A stretch of DNA of 64,000 nucleotides from Oopsacas minuta (lineage: Eukaryota > Porifera > Hexactinellida > Lyssacinosida > Leucopsacidae): NCBI GenBank assembly GCA_024704765.1, contig JAKMXF010000004.1, positions 1 through 64,000 on the forward strand, in the 5' to 3' direction. A program made the translations under genes and the position numbers. Shown one piece after another: positions 32,054 through 46,013 of this stretch (positions are counted from its first letter, which is position 1; each line of letters opens with the position of its first letter). The notes beneath the pieces are model-generated. The model did no database searches. It was not told where the DNA came from and saw only the letters and a list, made by a program, of their open reading frames with translations.

Positions 32054-33247
32054 TAGCCACCCTCTATTAAGAATGTATTTCATGTATACTTATTATGTAA
32101 ATCAAACCTTCAGTGTTTCTTCATGACCTCTGTGATCACAATTATCTTATCAAGGTATTTTTATTATTGGCAGGGCCCCATATAATGATTAACTGGGACT
32201 GTGCCTAGGGCACCGAAATCAGTATTGCTGTCCCTGAGTGACGCAGTAAAGAATATATTACAATACAATAGATTTGCAACTAGACTTTAGTATTTTTAAT
32301 GGAGACAATTTCGATATTTACACTCTAGTATCTACAAGCCGAATGATGGCAATTCGTCGCCATTTATGACTTCGCTATTGGTCTTTGCTTCATAAGAGTT
32401 ATTGATTGTGGTTATGAAAATGAAATTGTTCATATCCTACTCTTAAAGGTTTTGCATATTCGGCTGATTAGTATGTTGTTTATTGTCACATGATCACAAA
32501 AATGTTATCTAAATCAGTCAACAATTGGAATTTTATAAAGTCTTATTACCAAGAAATTAAGGTTACTTCCTTAACTTCTACTTTTTTGATTGATAGGATT
32601 CCGAGTGAAAGAAACAAAGATGAAGCCAGCATTCAAGGTATATTTATACTTTGAATAGAAAATCTCACGATATCGAATACTGGTGTATGACAACTGCGGA
32701 ATCTGTTTTGGGAGGCTACACACAAGTACTAATCAAGTGGTCAAATCTACATATCCTTCAATAATACCAAGTGAGCATTCACATAGTTCTGATATAACTC
32801 GTGTCGTATCCTTCAATTTAGAGGAAATTGTGCTCGCTTAGAATTAAGTAGAAAGCTTTCTCCAAAGTGTACTACTATATCCTTATACGTGTTATTATCA
32901 CATATACGTATGTACATGTACACACAACGAAAGTATTTATCAAAATGATTAAGTTGCTCTAATAGCAAGTTCGCTTTTTGCCAAGCTTTCTCATGCAAAA
33001 CCCGACCTGCTAATAAGCCAACTCCACTGTATATCCATCTAATTGTGAATGAATGGTGTAGAGTTGGAAGAAATTTTCTAGAACAACTTTAAGTGTACCA
33101 TCACATTCTTTAAGTACAGATCAAGACCTTGAAGTCCAAAAGAGAATCATTCGTGATTACCACCTTCCCCTGAATCAAGTAATAGGAAACTTTCAACATT
33201 GAGTGCAAATTTAAATCGCAATTTACGCCATTCTGACACTAAAAACA
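32054..33247. other. no gene recognised
   Basis: AT-rich. AACTCCACTGTA near 33030 looks like a pogo/Tigger end, similar to GAGCTCTACTGTA near 33415, both in the same orientation. Confidence 0.4.
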
Positions 33248-33312
33248 CTTGCTAACAAGCGAATCTTGATAATATGCGAACTTGCTAATATGCGAACTTG
33301 CTAATAAGCCAA
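33248..33312. repeat. 16-bp tandem repeat, four copies
   Basis: Four units of CTTGCTAATA(A/T)GCGAA, one with an extra base. Two further, looser units follow near 33363-33400, and the block ends at a GAGCTCTACTGTA motif. Probably subterminal repeats of a pogo-like element. Confidence 0.65.
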
Positions 33313-34001
33313 CTTGTTTATACATAAATACCCATACTTCTGCTCCGTGCAGTGAAAAAACTTGCTAATAAGCGAATCTTGTTAATAAGGCAATTACTAA
33401 TAGACGAGCTCTACTGTATATCCTTTGCGTGGATGCTCTGTTTCAGGGTAAGATTGAAAAGACTTATGAAACAATCTCTCTAAACTGCTCCAACTAGAGT
33501 CCGAATTAAATCTTATAACCATAATGATCGATATCGAAAAGTCCGCGATGAATGCATCGGAAAGTACTTTCCTTGCATGTGCCTATGGATGTTTCTTCTA
33601 CTGAACACAAAGCATTTATCGGAGAATACAAGTGATGGATTAGCTACCTTGTATCAACAAGAAAGTGATTTCTCTTTGATGCTGAAGATGCACTCAAAAT
33701 CAAGTTTAGAACGTGAACAAAGAATAAATAACATCGTCATCAACTATGATAATCGCGAAACTATGGAATATCTTCGACTGCTAACATATACTTCTCCATA
33801 ATTCAATAAATCAATTCAAATGATCAAAATATTGCTATACACTTCATTAATTACAAGCAATCTACGCATGTACGCGTTACGAGGTGCGAACATTTCGTGT
33901 TCGCATCCGCACTAATACTCAGATAGCCCAATCTACTGCACTTAATAGGTGCCCTTACCAGCACCCCACGTTATGAATGCTAGTATCGATAATACAAATA
34001 T

Positions 34002-34055
34002 AATGAAACGGAGCGCAGTTGGAAAGAACCCGCTTCAACTGCGCTCCGTTTCATT
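34002..34055. repeat. perfect 20-bp stem hairpin
   Basis: AATGAAACGGAGCGCAGTTG (34002-34021) is repeated as an exact reverse complement at 34036-34055, with a 14-nt loop. It is GC-richer than the surroundings. No gene lies beside it. It could be a transposon centre or excision scar, or a structured RNA. Confidence 0.9.
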
Positions 34056-34059
34056 TTCG

Positions 34060-35298
34060 GAAGCGGGAACTGAGTGGGCTCATGTTACCAGATGTTCTTC
34101 ATTTATTAACGGACATATATATTGAAATTCTAAGTGGAGCAGTGTGAATCTGTATAACTATTTATTCGTACTCACAACTAGTACTCATATGACATACTAG
34201 TACTAGTTTAGGAAGCAAATACATACGACGGATGTACATGTTACCCAAACTCGATTATCCGGACTCATTGAGACCGAAAGAATGGTTAAAAAAAGCTAAA
34301 TCCTCGTTGTTGATTATTATAAAAGTATAAAGTGAAATTGACCAACAAGTAAGGATAATCAGGATCGATCACTATTGTTAAGGTTGCAACAATGGTAGCC
34401 CATTGATCAATTAGTCAGATTGGTTATGGGTAAACACAACGATGACCCTGCGTCATGGTTGAAATATTTAAGAACAAGGTAAATCAGAAATAATTAGGCA
34501 GTACCATTACTGACATAATTATTTAATCATGATTTGGCAATAATTGACAATATTAAACTGTAGATTTCTGGTCCACCTTATAGCAAAGTTCATTTAAGTA
34601 ACTTATTTGATCAGAAAACTCATATTGCTTAAATATGCTAGAAATCGGTGCTTCAAATCAAATTTTGGAGCTTCCGCTAAATTTATATAATCCAACGATC
34701 TAATATTGTGACCTTGTGATTAGTGTCCAGCTAAATACCACTGCTCAAACGTTTTGCGAAATTTACGCCATTTTATTGTAGGTTCTTTTGTGGGCAAATA
34801 TATTAATTCCTAGTACCTCCAACATAATTAGTGTATTTTGGTCTGACTTACAAATGCTGTTAAACATCTTTTGATATGTGCCATCACATTTCCTAAATAT
34901 GAGGACTCATCAAGACCACTTTTACAAATCGAAACGACGTTTGCGCTGAGAATACTTCACGAATCAGTATGTAAATCTGATCAGTTATTCAAGAAGAACT
35001 GTTCACCAATTAAATTGAATATCTTAATCAAATCCGACATATACTGAATTTGATACGATGTACATTTAGACATCATAAGTAATTAACAAAATTGCTGTGG
35101 CGCTTTATAGCGCCAGCAAAAGATTTTGTGGCACATTTTGTATGAATCTACAGTATCATTATGCCCATTATGGTTGTTTTGTTCCACAAATATATTTGCA
35201 CAATTCCCTGGGGGCCAAATTGGCAGTTTTGGGCTAGTCCATGATACATTCCATTAGCTACTATTTGTTAGTACTATATATTTTGATATAGCTGAGAG
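34060..35298. other. no gene recognised
   Basis: AT-rich sequence; nothing supported. Confidence 0.45.
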
Positions 35299-35691
35299 AT
35301 GAATGGGTCTCGTGTACGAATATTTACTCAAACTCCTAAGAAGTACAACATTATGAAGATTAGTCCGCCTATTGATCTGAAAATCCAGACTTGGTTCAAA
35401 CCAATGTTATATCGTGATATCACTTTATCAGAATCTAATACTGCTAATAAAATGAATACTTGGAGAAAGAAGAAAAGTTACACATCTTTTAATCGGTCCA
35501 GTAAATCAAATACTCCTTTAATTCTTACTGAAAGAACTTCATTTGGTAAAAATAATAACAAGTTCATAGGACGCAAGGAATCCTTTAACCAGAATTCAAA
35601 TTACTATATATTAGGAAGGAATGACCATGGCTATGAAGCTTTTCCTGTTTTTGATTGGTATAATTTTACAAGAGGTGTCAATTTTAGGTAA
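35299..35691 (+). CDS. hypothetical basic protein, 130 residues
   Basis: Open from the ATG at 35299 (MNGSRVRIFTQTPKKYNIMK) to TAA at 35691. Rich in Lys, Arg, Asn and Ser; no signal peptide or membrane segment. No family recognised. The end reads TTTAGGTAAATT, so AG/GTAAAT could be a splice donor and this could be a 5' exon of a longer gene. Length and composition favour real coding over chance, but nothing else supports it. Confidence 0.35.
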   Translation: MNGSRVRIFTQTPKKYNIMKISPPIDLKIQTWFKPMLYRDITLSESNTANKMNTWRKKKSYTSFNRSSKSNTPLILTERTSFGKNNNKFIGRKESFNQNSNYYILGRNDHGYEAFPVFDWYNFTRGVNFR

Positions 35692-35699
35692 ATTTGTCT

Positions 35700-38600
35700 C
35701 TTGTTCTTTCTATCACTGTTTATATACTGCTATAGCGGTTCTTCCGTACTGACAGTACTGCAACGTAAGCAAAAATGTTTTACTGGCGCTGAGATGGTCC
35801 AAAATATTTTAGAAAACGACATCTCAGGATTTTTCTCTTGCTTTATCCTGAGTGGTTTCTCTACAAAAATCCGAAACTAAGTTATTAGTCAGTAGGCCAA
35901 GGGCCATGTTCTCTAACAACCCCTAACTTTGTATTGCGAATTCAAAATAGACTCGGAGTATTTCACCAAAAATAGATGCTCTGATGATTTTTCTTGTTCT
36001 CTTATATTTTCAGAGATATTTACTATTTTTGAGCAACTTATCTTAAAATGATGTTACAATATATTTAAGTATTATCTCGTCATGTTTATTTCTTTAGTTA
36101 GAAAATTTCTTAATTGATATTCTAATTTATAATTCATTACTGCAATGGTTAGCAATTTACCAGCCCCATCCTTGAATCATAAGACTATTTATTTAATTTC
36201 GCTTACAGTGGAACCACACTTAATCCCCACCTCGGAATCTTGGTATCCTCAATATTCATTCTGTTTTAAATTCTCCCGTTTCATTCCTATATACATTAAC
36301 GTTCAATTCCACCATTATCTTTTTAGCTTTATATATGTTTATTCATAAAATGTTAAAAAATTTATACTTATGTATTTTTGACGCTACTTAGTTGTAGATA
36401 CTATAGATAGTATAATAGTCGATAGAGTGATAGACTAATAGTTAATGAAGTCCAGCCACTACGAACTACATACCCAACTTTATCTATTATTGTAATACAT
36501 TATCACACGATATCTTATAGCGCTATTGCTTCACCTTGATGACGACCAAATATTGTCATGTTCACTATTGGGTCATACCAGTTAGAGAAATATTATCAAT
36601 ATATAATACATGTACAAATGTATGGGCCTTTGGATGTGTAGTACATATTGGTTGACTTGGTTAACCATAACTCAAGCGAATTTTGGATTATATGTGGATA
36701 TTCCTGAAAAGTGGTATCTATAGTATGTGATGATAGATACAAAGTTGATATTTGAATCACTGGACTACTACTTATTCTTCTAAGCCACAATTTTCTTGAT
36801 GTGACGAAAAGATTTAATTCATGAAAATCCCTAATTTAGGATATTAGAGAGTCACTGGCATATAAATGTAACAAAAATCACTTTGGGGAATTTTGAGAGT
36901 GTCTAAACTAATTTTTTTATTATATTATTAATTTCTACTATTTAAAACCATTGGCAGTTCACAACACTGAATGGCACAACAAGTTCCAGTATCAAATATC
37001 ATGTAGACTAGGAAAATGCGTCTTTTAATTGTAATCAAGTTTATTGGTAGTAAATTCGAAACTAAACTGAAATTATTAGGTTTTAAATGTTAATTTAATA
37101 CTTCAATATACATTTTACAGGGAACTTTAATAGAAATTCCTCCTCATCTACCATTCCAGTAATAGAAATATGGTGACTCTCGTAACCCTAACAACGAATG
37201 CACTTGTTCATTCGGATTAATATTTTATGAGATGTTACAATTTTTTCTAATTGTTATTCTGCACATTTAGATTTCCATTATGGAACTTTTCTCCTTTAAT
37301 AGCTACTGAGCACGTTGATAATTACAATCATACACACTATATTGTACAATGATGCCAATTGGAAAAAGTTCAACATAGTTACACGAAGATAATTTTCAAA
37401 TTAATAAATATCGGATAGATTTATATGCTGCTTCAATAGTTTATTCAGATGCGTACAATACGAATCTGAAGTCAGAGTTACTTCTTACACAATGTAACTA
37501 CATATTGTTAACTATTTGATCTATTATAATGCTATTTTCTATAGAATTTTTGTGTCTACGCATACTTTTGGTGCGAGACTATAGTTTGTATCTACGTAGC
37601 CAATGAGTCTATTGGGTACTATTCTTGTACTTATTAATTGTATCTATATCTTTCTACGAGTTGTCAATGTTAGAGTGTAACTTTTAGAATTGTATATGGG
37701 TGATGTAGGATGGTATTGGTGAAGTCGCATGAATTTAGTCGCGGCCAGAGGCCACCGCCTAGGGCCCTAAGTGTGCCTAATCTGCCCTTGGCCTCTGGTT
37801 TCAATTACAACATTCGCGGAGACATGCGATAAGCATAATGGTAGCTAATTGGTTAATATTTATTTCATTGGACCCGCTTAATATGTTGCAGTTGATACAA
37901 ATTTCCGGAAGAGGTGCTGTTATTTACCAAAAGGTTTGGTCCACATAACGGTTTTACAATTCGAATTTACCCCGAAATTAAGGCGAATAAATTTTCACAT
38001 TTCACATTGATGTTCGTATCAACGAAGTTCCACTGTTTTCTCTTTTCGATTGGATTAGGATCCCTGGTTCTTTCGCTCTGTTACCCATTTTCAACGAGTT
38101 GTATAACGAAACATAACTGTCACTACTTCATTATACCGCTAACTCCGTATTGATGTCAGTAGAATGGATATTGTTAAAAATAGTTTGCATGGGGCGATGT
38201 CTATCACCTTTTGAAATGATTTTGAATATATTATCTTCTAAACTGTGTTTCTATGGTTGTCAAGTGTATCATTGGCCGACATGGAATCAGCCCTAAACTA
38301 CTCAAACCAAGTATTCAGACATTTGGCCAAGATTTAACTAAGTTCGCTAAATTTGGATGAAACCGGGCACAAAGCACTTAAACAAGCACCATTAATAATT
38401 CCGTTGCGATACTCTTTGATCTTCATGGAGTCAGATCAAATTTTTTATTATGAATTAATGTATTATGGAGATTGTAAAAATCTTTTAGCGATGTATGTTT
38501 TCGAACAAAAGGGGTAACTGATGCACCCTAATACGATCAATTTATATTCATCTTGTCACATTTTACTTATCAATTAGTAGTATCACAATTGAAATATCCA

Positions 38601-39283
38601 CAACTTGTAGAAACTTTGTATATTTACAGTTCTTTACGTTGATATTTTATTATTCTCTTCTGCTTTCTGGCGATAGTACACGTTTGTTACGGCATATTTT
38701 TATTTACGCTTTATCCCAATTATTTCCAACAACAGTTATCCACCATATTCTAGACGAATTTACTCTCAGCCTGAAGGAACAACCGTGTTCAATCCATACG
38801 ATCGGGATGAGATAATCTTACGGCATACCTGGCCACGAGTTTTAACATAGTTACTTTAGTCCAAACGTATGTATTAGAGACGTCTGAACGACAGAGTTGC
38901 ATGAATATACTTCTTCCCATCAAGTCCAGAGTCAGAATTACAATGCATCTATGAACAAGATCCAAGGATTCCATAAATGACCAGTAAGTTACTCTTTCTT
39001 TCAATTCATAATGCATGTTCAACCTGGCATGATACTCCGCCAAATTTGCGTATTTACTGAAAAGTCGTCTCCCGAGTACATTCAAGGTTGATAATCTACA
39101 CTAAATTATACCTTCCTCTGGATAATTATTAATTTACTCTTACAATTTGGGTTGTATACTTCTAGTATAACTATGTGTAGTACCTATGCGTTTCCTGGGA
39201 TGATATCTCCCCCTGAGGGATGGTAGACTTCAACAATCGCTCTGGTAACTCTAACTATTCGAGTAAATAGTGCATTGCCTATA
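35700..39283. other. large unassigned stretch
   Basis: No gene or complete element recognised. A GC-rich patch near 37740-37800 (CGCCTAGGGCCC) resembles transposon-end sequence also hinted at near 32200 (GTGCCTAGGGCACC). ORFs at 37914-38153 and 38789-39085 have no motif. Confidence 0.4.
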
Positions 39284-39429
39284 CAGGGCCAGATTAAGCA
39301 TATTGTGGACCATGTGGGTTACCTTCCGTTCGGGCATTTCCTTGACAACGGACGAACAAACAAAGAGATAAAAATGCAGATTTAATAATATAGATTCATA
39401 GATTTTTTACGAATTTTTTGATCCACAAA

Positions 39430-41676
39430 TTTAGAGATAATTTCTTTGCCATCGGTTTCTTCCAATAGCTCCTGCTCAATCGTAATCATAGCTAGATCAG
39501 TGAATCGGTCCTCTCACATTGATGGGCGTAGTACATTTTTATACGTTTCATGTAGTTAAAACATCGTTCATCAGTCGCTACCGCGCACATGTTAGTCAAA
39601 CAAATTCGCAATGCTATGGTGACATTGGGAAATACGCTGTTGATGCTATGGTTGCACAAATCGAGATATACACCGCCGAAGCTTATACGATTATCATCAC
39701 CGAGATTCCTAGGAGTACACTTTATTCTCAGCTCTTCCCTAGGCACAACTGGCATGAGAATACGATAATGTATGACCTCCTCAATAATTTCATGGACGTC
39801 TTAGAGGTCTTCAGGATATTTGGATATCAAATGTGGAACCTTCTCAAAAACTTCTTCTTTGGGGCGGTCGCGTATAGATTAATCGGAAAGCCAAACAATG
39901 AGTAGATTCTGAATGAATCAATTTTGCTGGTTGAATGTTGCCTTTGATGTCTACAGCTCCCTCGGGATGGATCTTTTCTTTCCTTTTGTGAAATATTATT
40001 TGCATCTAACAGAATCGCAGTGAAGCGTTCCCTCAATGACTTGAAGTATCCAACCAATGAATTTAGGAGATATGATGTTTCACTAAGGTCTAATGAAGCA
40101 TCTTGAAGGCATTTGTTGACCTTGTTGATTCGATGCATTATTTGATTCCACAATTCTGTAAGAAGTAGAGTATCCCAGATGGACAGTATAGCAGACAGAT
40201 TTTCAGCTTCATGTCCTGTAGATGGCTTTGGTTGCAAGTCGTTTGCAATTTCCTGGAATGCCTCGTACAGCTGATCATAATCTTCTTTCAAAACACTAAT
40301 TGCCTGAGCGTGCACTGACCATCGCGTATCAGCGAGATTCTTTGGTTCTAGTTTATATCCAAGGTGATCGGTCAATACTTTCCATCGGAGGGGCATGTTC
40401 AAGAACTTTCTTTTGCATTCCGTTATACTTGTCAGACATATTTGCAGCGTTGTCGTAACACTGTCCCCTCATGCCTCCAAGATCAATTCCTAGTCTATTA
40501 AGTAATTCGAGTGTTACATTTGCAAGTGACTGCCCAGTGTGTGAGAAAATGGGGATGAAGGTAAGAAAGCGTTCGACAGGTTCATGTCGATGGGGGTGAA
40601 TATATCGGATCACAACCACAAGCTGGTCTACATGACTGATATCTGGGCTTGAGTCAACACTGATGGAGTAATATTTTGGCTTTTTTACTTCAGCTACGAT
40701 CGTATCAGTTATTTTCTCTGCGATCACAGCGATGAACTCATCAGCAATAGTGGAAGACAAATATGATGCACTCCCGCGCCCTTTGTCCGCGTATTTGGCG
40801 ATGTGACTTGCAATGAATGTATCGAACTTCATAAGAAGCTTTAGAGTGTTAATATAGTTGCCTGAGTTAGCACTATTGAATCTCTCATCGGTTTTGCGGA
40901 AGCCAATCCGTTGGATCTAAGGAATTTTACTACAGCAATTACTCTCTTTAGAACCTGTGACCAATAAACACGTTCAGACTCTATAGAGATGTTCAATTCA
41001 CTGTTAACGTGACCATGTTGACCTTTTCGTTTAATCAGATCGAGAGTACATTGGCGATGATAGAGAGAGTTTTCATCACATTTTACTCGGTCGAAGTGTC
41101 TCCAGTCATTGAAGCCTTGTACGAAGGAATTGTTGGATTCTTTCGATGTAGTCGACATAATAGTGCATTGGAAGTAGTATACATTACCCTACAACGATGA
41201 GTAGCAGAGCCATTCACGCTTGTCCAATTCGCCATTTACATGTTCAACAATGAGAATTTTGTTCTGAAAATATCTGGACTCACCATCTTTGTATACCCTC
41301 TTCGATGCCCGATAACTCGTTGAGCGGTTGTCCGCAGCAGCAGGGCCTAGTCGAATTAGCTGGCCTGTCATTTCTGAACCAGAATTTTGCGATTCAGGCC
41401 AAGTTGACGGATCGTTCAAATGTATAGACAATTGAGATATTACGAGAGGAGGTGAACTGTCTTCTCCAGCAGAAAAATTAAGCTCCTCATCTACCTCTGC
41501 AATTGTCCAAGGTCATTATTAGATTGTGTTAGCTGTATAGTCGTATCCTGGGGCTGTGGTGCGGTTGTGTTGGTGCGGAAGAAGTTGTCAAGCTTTGGCA
41601 GCTTTGATATATAACGCTCTGTGGAAGCAGCAGCATCTCGTTTCTACGCCCCACTTTTGTGTTTGTAGGAAGACAT
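39430..41676 (-). pseudogene. hAT transposase with TTF zinc finger and DUF4371-type core
   Basis: Start MSSYKHKSGA with TAG where CAG would be expected (41646-41648). Then SERYISKLPKLDNFF-type leader, a TTF-like finger region (GFNDWRHFDRVKCDENSLYH, near 41100), VYWSQVLKRVIAVVKFLRSN, SYLSSTIADEFIAVIAEKI, KYYSISVDSSPDISHVDQLV (first catalytic Asp), CYDNAANMSDKYNGMQKK (second) and ADTRWSVHAQAI. The hATC end (TNMCAVATDERCFNYMKRIK) lies near 39550-39600. Several frameshifts and stops; the copy is dead. It resembles ZMYM1/ZNF862-type domesticated relatives. Confidence 0.9.
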
Positions 41677-42010
41677 CGAATCAAAATACAGCAAAGACAA
41701 CTTATCAAGGAAGTATCAAAATATACAAATAATTTTTAATGGTCTCTTATATAGTAGGAAATGATGATTTGTTATGGATAAACAACTATAATATGTTTTC
41801 ACAATTTCACCTTAGTTAATTCATAGAGTTCATTGTTGACAAATTGATCTCCAGCCTTAAAAACGGAATTATTCTTATGAATTGAAGAATACAAAGAAAC
41901 ACAATTCCATTATGAGCAATTAGCTAATAATTAAAATGGACAATGAGAGTAAACTAAAAATCTAAAAGATTACCTAAACCCGGCCCGGATCTGCGATTAG
42001 GTAAATATTC

Positions 42011-42044
42011 ACTGGTTTGGGGGCCTGCGGGCCCCCAAACCAGT
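42011..42044. repeat. GC-rich 15-bp stem hairpin
   Basis: ACTGGTTTGGGGGCC, loop TGCG, then the exact complement. Located about 50 bp inside the hAT end; probably a subterminal hairpin of that element. Confidence 0.9.
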
Positions 42045-42101
42045 CCGGACCCTGTGCGATCACACATTTCGCATGTGTGGTAATCCAGTCCTGTGCCTAT
42101 A

Positions 42102-44139
42102 CTTAAGTTATGATACCAAAAGCGAAAGGTTCCCCTATAATTCTTCCCTCTCTCAATTTCTTATCTCCTTTGCTCGCCTAGGAGAGCTAGGTAATTATTC
42201 CACGTGCTGATCAGAAATTATATATGATTTTTGGAAACTAATTTTTCCTGCTCTAAAAAATGTTGGGCCATGAAATTCTAGCAACGAATGAAGATTCATT
42301 AGGATTTCGATAATGACGTTCGTATTATGAAGATGATTCCTTATTTTGATAAGAGTCATTTAGCCACTCTTAGCTGATGGGGAGCTAGCCCCATGCTAGC
42401 GCCGCAACTGGACGTACTTCAGTTTTTATGTAGTAATTTTCGTTTGAACTTCTTATCCGAGCTCTCTACTGTGCGTTATATTAATTTATTGTGTCCTCGT
42501 GGAGGTACTGAAATATGAATTTGTTTTCTACCACGATAATATCTTAAATTTTATATTTCTGAGTTTTTAATGATTCTCTCACTTGGAGGTATTTTCGTAA
42601 TTGTAGAATATATTCCAGATAGCTTTTCCAGGTTGATGATACTGTACGCTTCTGTTACTGTTGACATGCACTTTTTCCCCTCTTTCTGCTTTTACATCTT
42701 ATCAGAGTATTTCTATATTTTATTCAACCAGAGATGTCTCTAATCCCTTTATATATCTTGCGAATAATAATTTCTTATTTAATCGTCTATCTTACATTCC
42801 TTACCTATATTATCGAAGTAGTAAAAGCCTTAATTTATCTTCTCTATCCATCAATAGATTTTTCCGGAATTCTCGCCCAATGATGATTTCCTCAACAAGA
42901 ATCTTCTCTCTAAATCCAGATCAGAATTGACTGAACTGTGTCTTCTTCTATTTCTGAACAGGAACGTTTCGATCTTTGCTTATTATTGGTAACAATTGAT
43001 TAAATGCTATACCATCGGATCTAGCAGAGTTTCTTTCGCAGAGTGTTCATATAGAGGGAATGGGTTCGTAATTGGAACTGGCTAGAGAACTCCCAAAAGA
43101 ATTTCCTTATTTTTCTACCGCTATAACCTTCGAACTCCAGTGGCTACTAGATGAAGAATGGATTCTATATCTGGATATTTAAACCGAGGGAGAAGAATTC
43201 GATTCATCATGCTGCAATTTTATTAATCCAATTGTACTAAGAGGATACGAAGGGGGGTATCAAATTTTACTAAGACGCCGCGATCGCAAGCAAGCGAGGC
43301 GGCTCTTCATGCTATCACATATCAGTTATTGCTATAATATAGAACTAAATCAAATTGCACCGGTAACCAATCTATTTTTGCATATTCAATGGAAGAATAT
43401 CATTGGGCGAAGTGAATTACTAGCAGACTACCAATGAAACTTCAAATACTTAATATGGGTTGAATTGTATAGGAGATGTGAAAAATGATCACGTAACTTT
43501 TGTGGAAATTATTCTATTTCTTAACCGATTAATTAGAGCTGTTGCATTGGAAAGTGAATTGAACTAAGCGGATCATGATGCCATAACATTAGTGTATAAT
43601 ACAGCTGATAGTCTTATTGGTCAATTATCAAATGCCTAATAAAGGACTTACGTATTCATTAATTAATAAATATTGATAATACGTTATCTAGAAGCAATAC
43701 AATAATAATTAAGTGTGAAGAAGTCAATTTTGAGAATTTCATGGCCTGAGATTAACAAATTCAAAGATTTATCAAATTCTATATCATATCTTGCACCTTT
43801 TCATATTATTGAAAAGATGCTGGAGATTTTAACAGCTAGTCAGGGGCACCGAGAATGTAGATACTAATCAATATATTTAAGTGCTTTAACAAATGATTAA
43901 TCATATTTTAATACGTATGGATATCCTTTGAGTAGATTTGAATAATTTGATTTCAATGATCTGGTCTTACGACTATTGATTTTGTTAATTAGTATGAAAC
44001 ATGCACCATGCACCCAGTGACCTGAGCTACTCAACCAGTCTGCCGGTGGATATTTTTCTAACCACTTTATTAGCAAAATGAAATAACGGAGAGTACATAA
44101 ACCTACGGAACATGTATGTACAGTTAACATCTGGTAACT
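42102..44139. other. no gene recognised
   Basis: AT-rich. ORF 42661-42930 has no motif. A small GC-rich patch (CGCCGCGATCGCAAGC) lies near 43276. Nothing else. Confidence 0.4.
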
Positions 44140-44469
44140 CCAGGGCTTCATCTAGCACCCTCAAATTTGCGCGTCCAAGGTGTGCAGATTATTCTGTCAC
44201 GCACCCTAAACTTTACTAAGAAAGTTATTTGCAAATAAATTGTTCGCTTCCTGCTTGCTGCATATTGTTAGGATATATTTTTCAACTTATATTTTACATT
44301 TTAAAAAATACTCAGACTTAGTTATTTTCATTCAATGAAACGGTATTCTGAATCTATTGGAAACCCCCATAAAAAAACGCTGCAGATTCTATAGAATCTG
44401 CCGGCGAGTCTGAAACTGAAAATGATGTCTACGGCGAGTTCCATCTCCTCACTGCTAAGGCTGCTTCCT

Positions 44470-46013
44470 TTCGATTGAACCATCCTTGGGTCGTGGAAGT
44501 CAAAGAAGGGTATTTTTGTGGTCTTTGTCACGATGCGAGTCAGACCAAAAAACTGGATCTGGAGACCTGAATCAAGTATTTTGGAGTTGTTTGAAAGACA
44601 GATTTGTGAAGACACTAATGACGATCTTTCAGCTTCACTGGACTTCTATCGTTCTGGACTCTCTTAGCCGATGAAACTTCGGTACAGAATCATGGAATTT
44701 TGAGTATTTATGTGAAGTATTTCTCTACCAAAACAGGCAACGTGGAGGAGTGCATGGTAGATTGTAAACCCATTGAAGGCCGGACTACAGCTGAGAATCT
44801 CTTTAAACTAGTCAATGAGAGTGTCGAAAGATTTGGCCTAGATAGAAAACTAAACAGGAGCGTTTCCTATGACGGAGCCAAAAATATGTCTAGCGAACAG
44901 GAAGGAGTCCTAGGATACCTAAAGCGTTTTTGGAATCAATATATTATTTTCGAACATTGTCGCGCACATCGTCTTGCATTAGTTTGCAAAACAGTAGCTA
45001 ATGAAGTTCAATTAGTGAAGGAAGTAATCGAACTTCTAACGCCATTTATAAAGTATTTAGAAAATCTAATCGGAAAGTGGACCTTCTAAAAGTAAAATGT
45101 TTAGAGGATGAGACAAATTTAAAATTACTTATCAAGGCTGCAGCAACACGCTGGCTTACTACTGGGCGAAGTGTCGAGAGGGTGATCGATTTGATTATAC
45201 AAGTAATCGAGTCCCTTCAGGATATTTCTGAAGATAATTCTTTTGATCGGGAGATCAGTTGAAATGCAAAGGTTTGTTTTTCGAGTTTGTTATCCTCGCA
45301 AAATGTGAAAGTTCTCCTTATGCTTCAAATGGTACTCGGACATGCGAATCGCCTTAGTTCCATCTTTCAGGATCCAAAGGTTGAATATTCCTATGTCCTA
45401 TCTGAAACAAATTCATTTGTGATGTTTCTGAAGGCTCTAGATGTGTCTAAATTCATTAATAAACAGTTCGATTTACTTGAAAAACGAATATCGAATGCAG
45501 GCTTTGAGATGTCGGAAATGGACCCTCTTCGTTCGAACCGCTTAGAAGCGCCTCCCATTTACAGTGTCCTTGGTGACTACATTTCCGGTCTGGTACACGA
45601 AATGATGACAAGATTCTCAGAGGATAGCCGTGATTTGTCACAACTTGCGAGGTTTGATGCAGTTGAATGGATGAAAACTGGCAGTGCGATTTCGTGGGTG
45701 AGTCGGAGGTTTGGTTTTGACAAATCGGCTCTGGGCGCCGAAATATATACACTCTCCAAATACATCGAGACCGAAGAGCTCCTAAAATGATGTGACACTC
45801 AAGAGGATATAAATAAGAAGTTTCTATCCATCGCAACCTTAAAGATTATATATCCCGAGCACGCAATGATGGCAACCATTTTTCTGTGTCGACCATTGGG
45901 GACAGCTAGAGTAGAAAGATGCTTCTCCTCTACAGCTAAAATCATCTCCGATTATCGTTGGTCTTTGACTCCAGGTCATATCGCGATGCTAACAAGGATA
46001 TCCATCCAAGGGT
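44470..46013 (+). pseudogene. hAT transposase, several frameshifts
   Basis: VEVKEGYFCGLCHDASQTKK (zinc-finger-like) near 44500. LADETSVQNHGILSIYVKYF near 44665-44720 holds the first catalytic Asp region, VSYDGAKNMSSEQEGVL the second, and FEHCRAHRLALVCKTVANEV and AAATRWLTTGRSVERVIDLI the middle of the fold. After a stop at 45262 and frame resumption, VKVLLMLQMVLGHANRLSSI to 45790. The hATC block ATIFLCRPLGTARVERCFSS then ISDYRWSLTPGHIAML lies near 45870-46005 in another frame. Dead copy, different lineage from the other hATs here. Confidence 0.85.

Larger units (their letters stand above)
39284..42093 (-). mobile_element. hAT element with TTF-type zinc finger transposase
   Basis: 2810 bp. A perfect 8-bp target duplication, TGCCTATA, flanks it (39276-39283 and 42094-42101). 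Ends CAGGGCCAGATTA and, inverted, CAGGACTGGATTA. The 8-bp duplication and CAGG ends are those of hAT elements. A GC-rich hairpin lies in its 5' subterminal part at 42011-42044. Confidence 0.9.
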
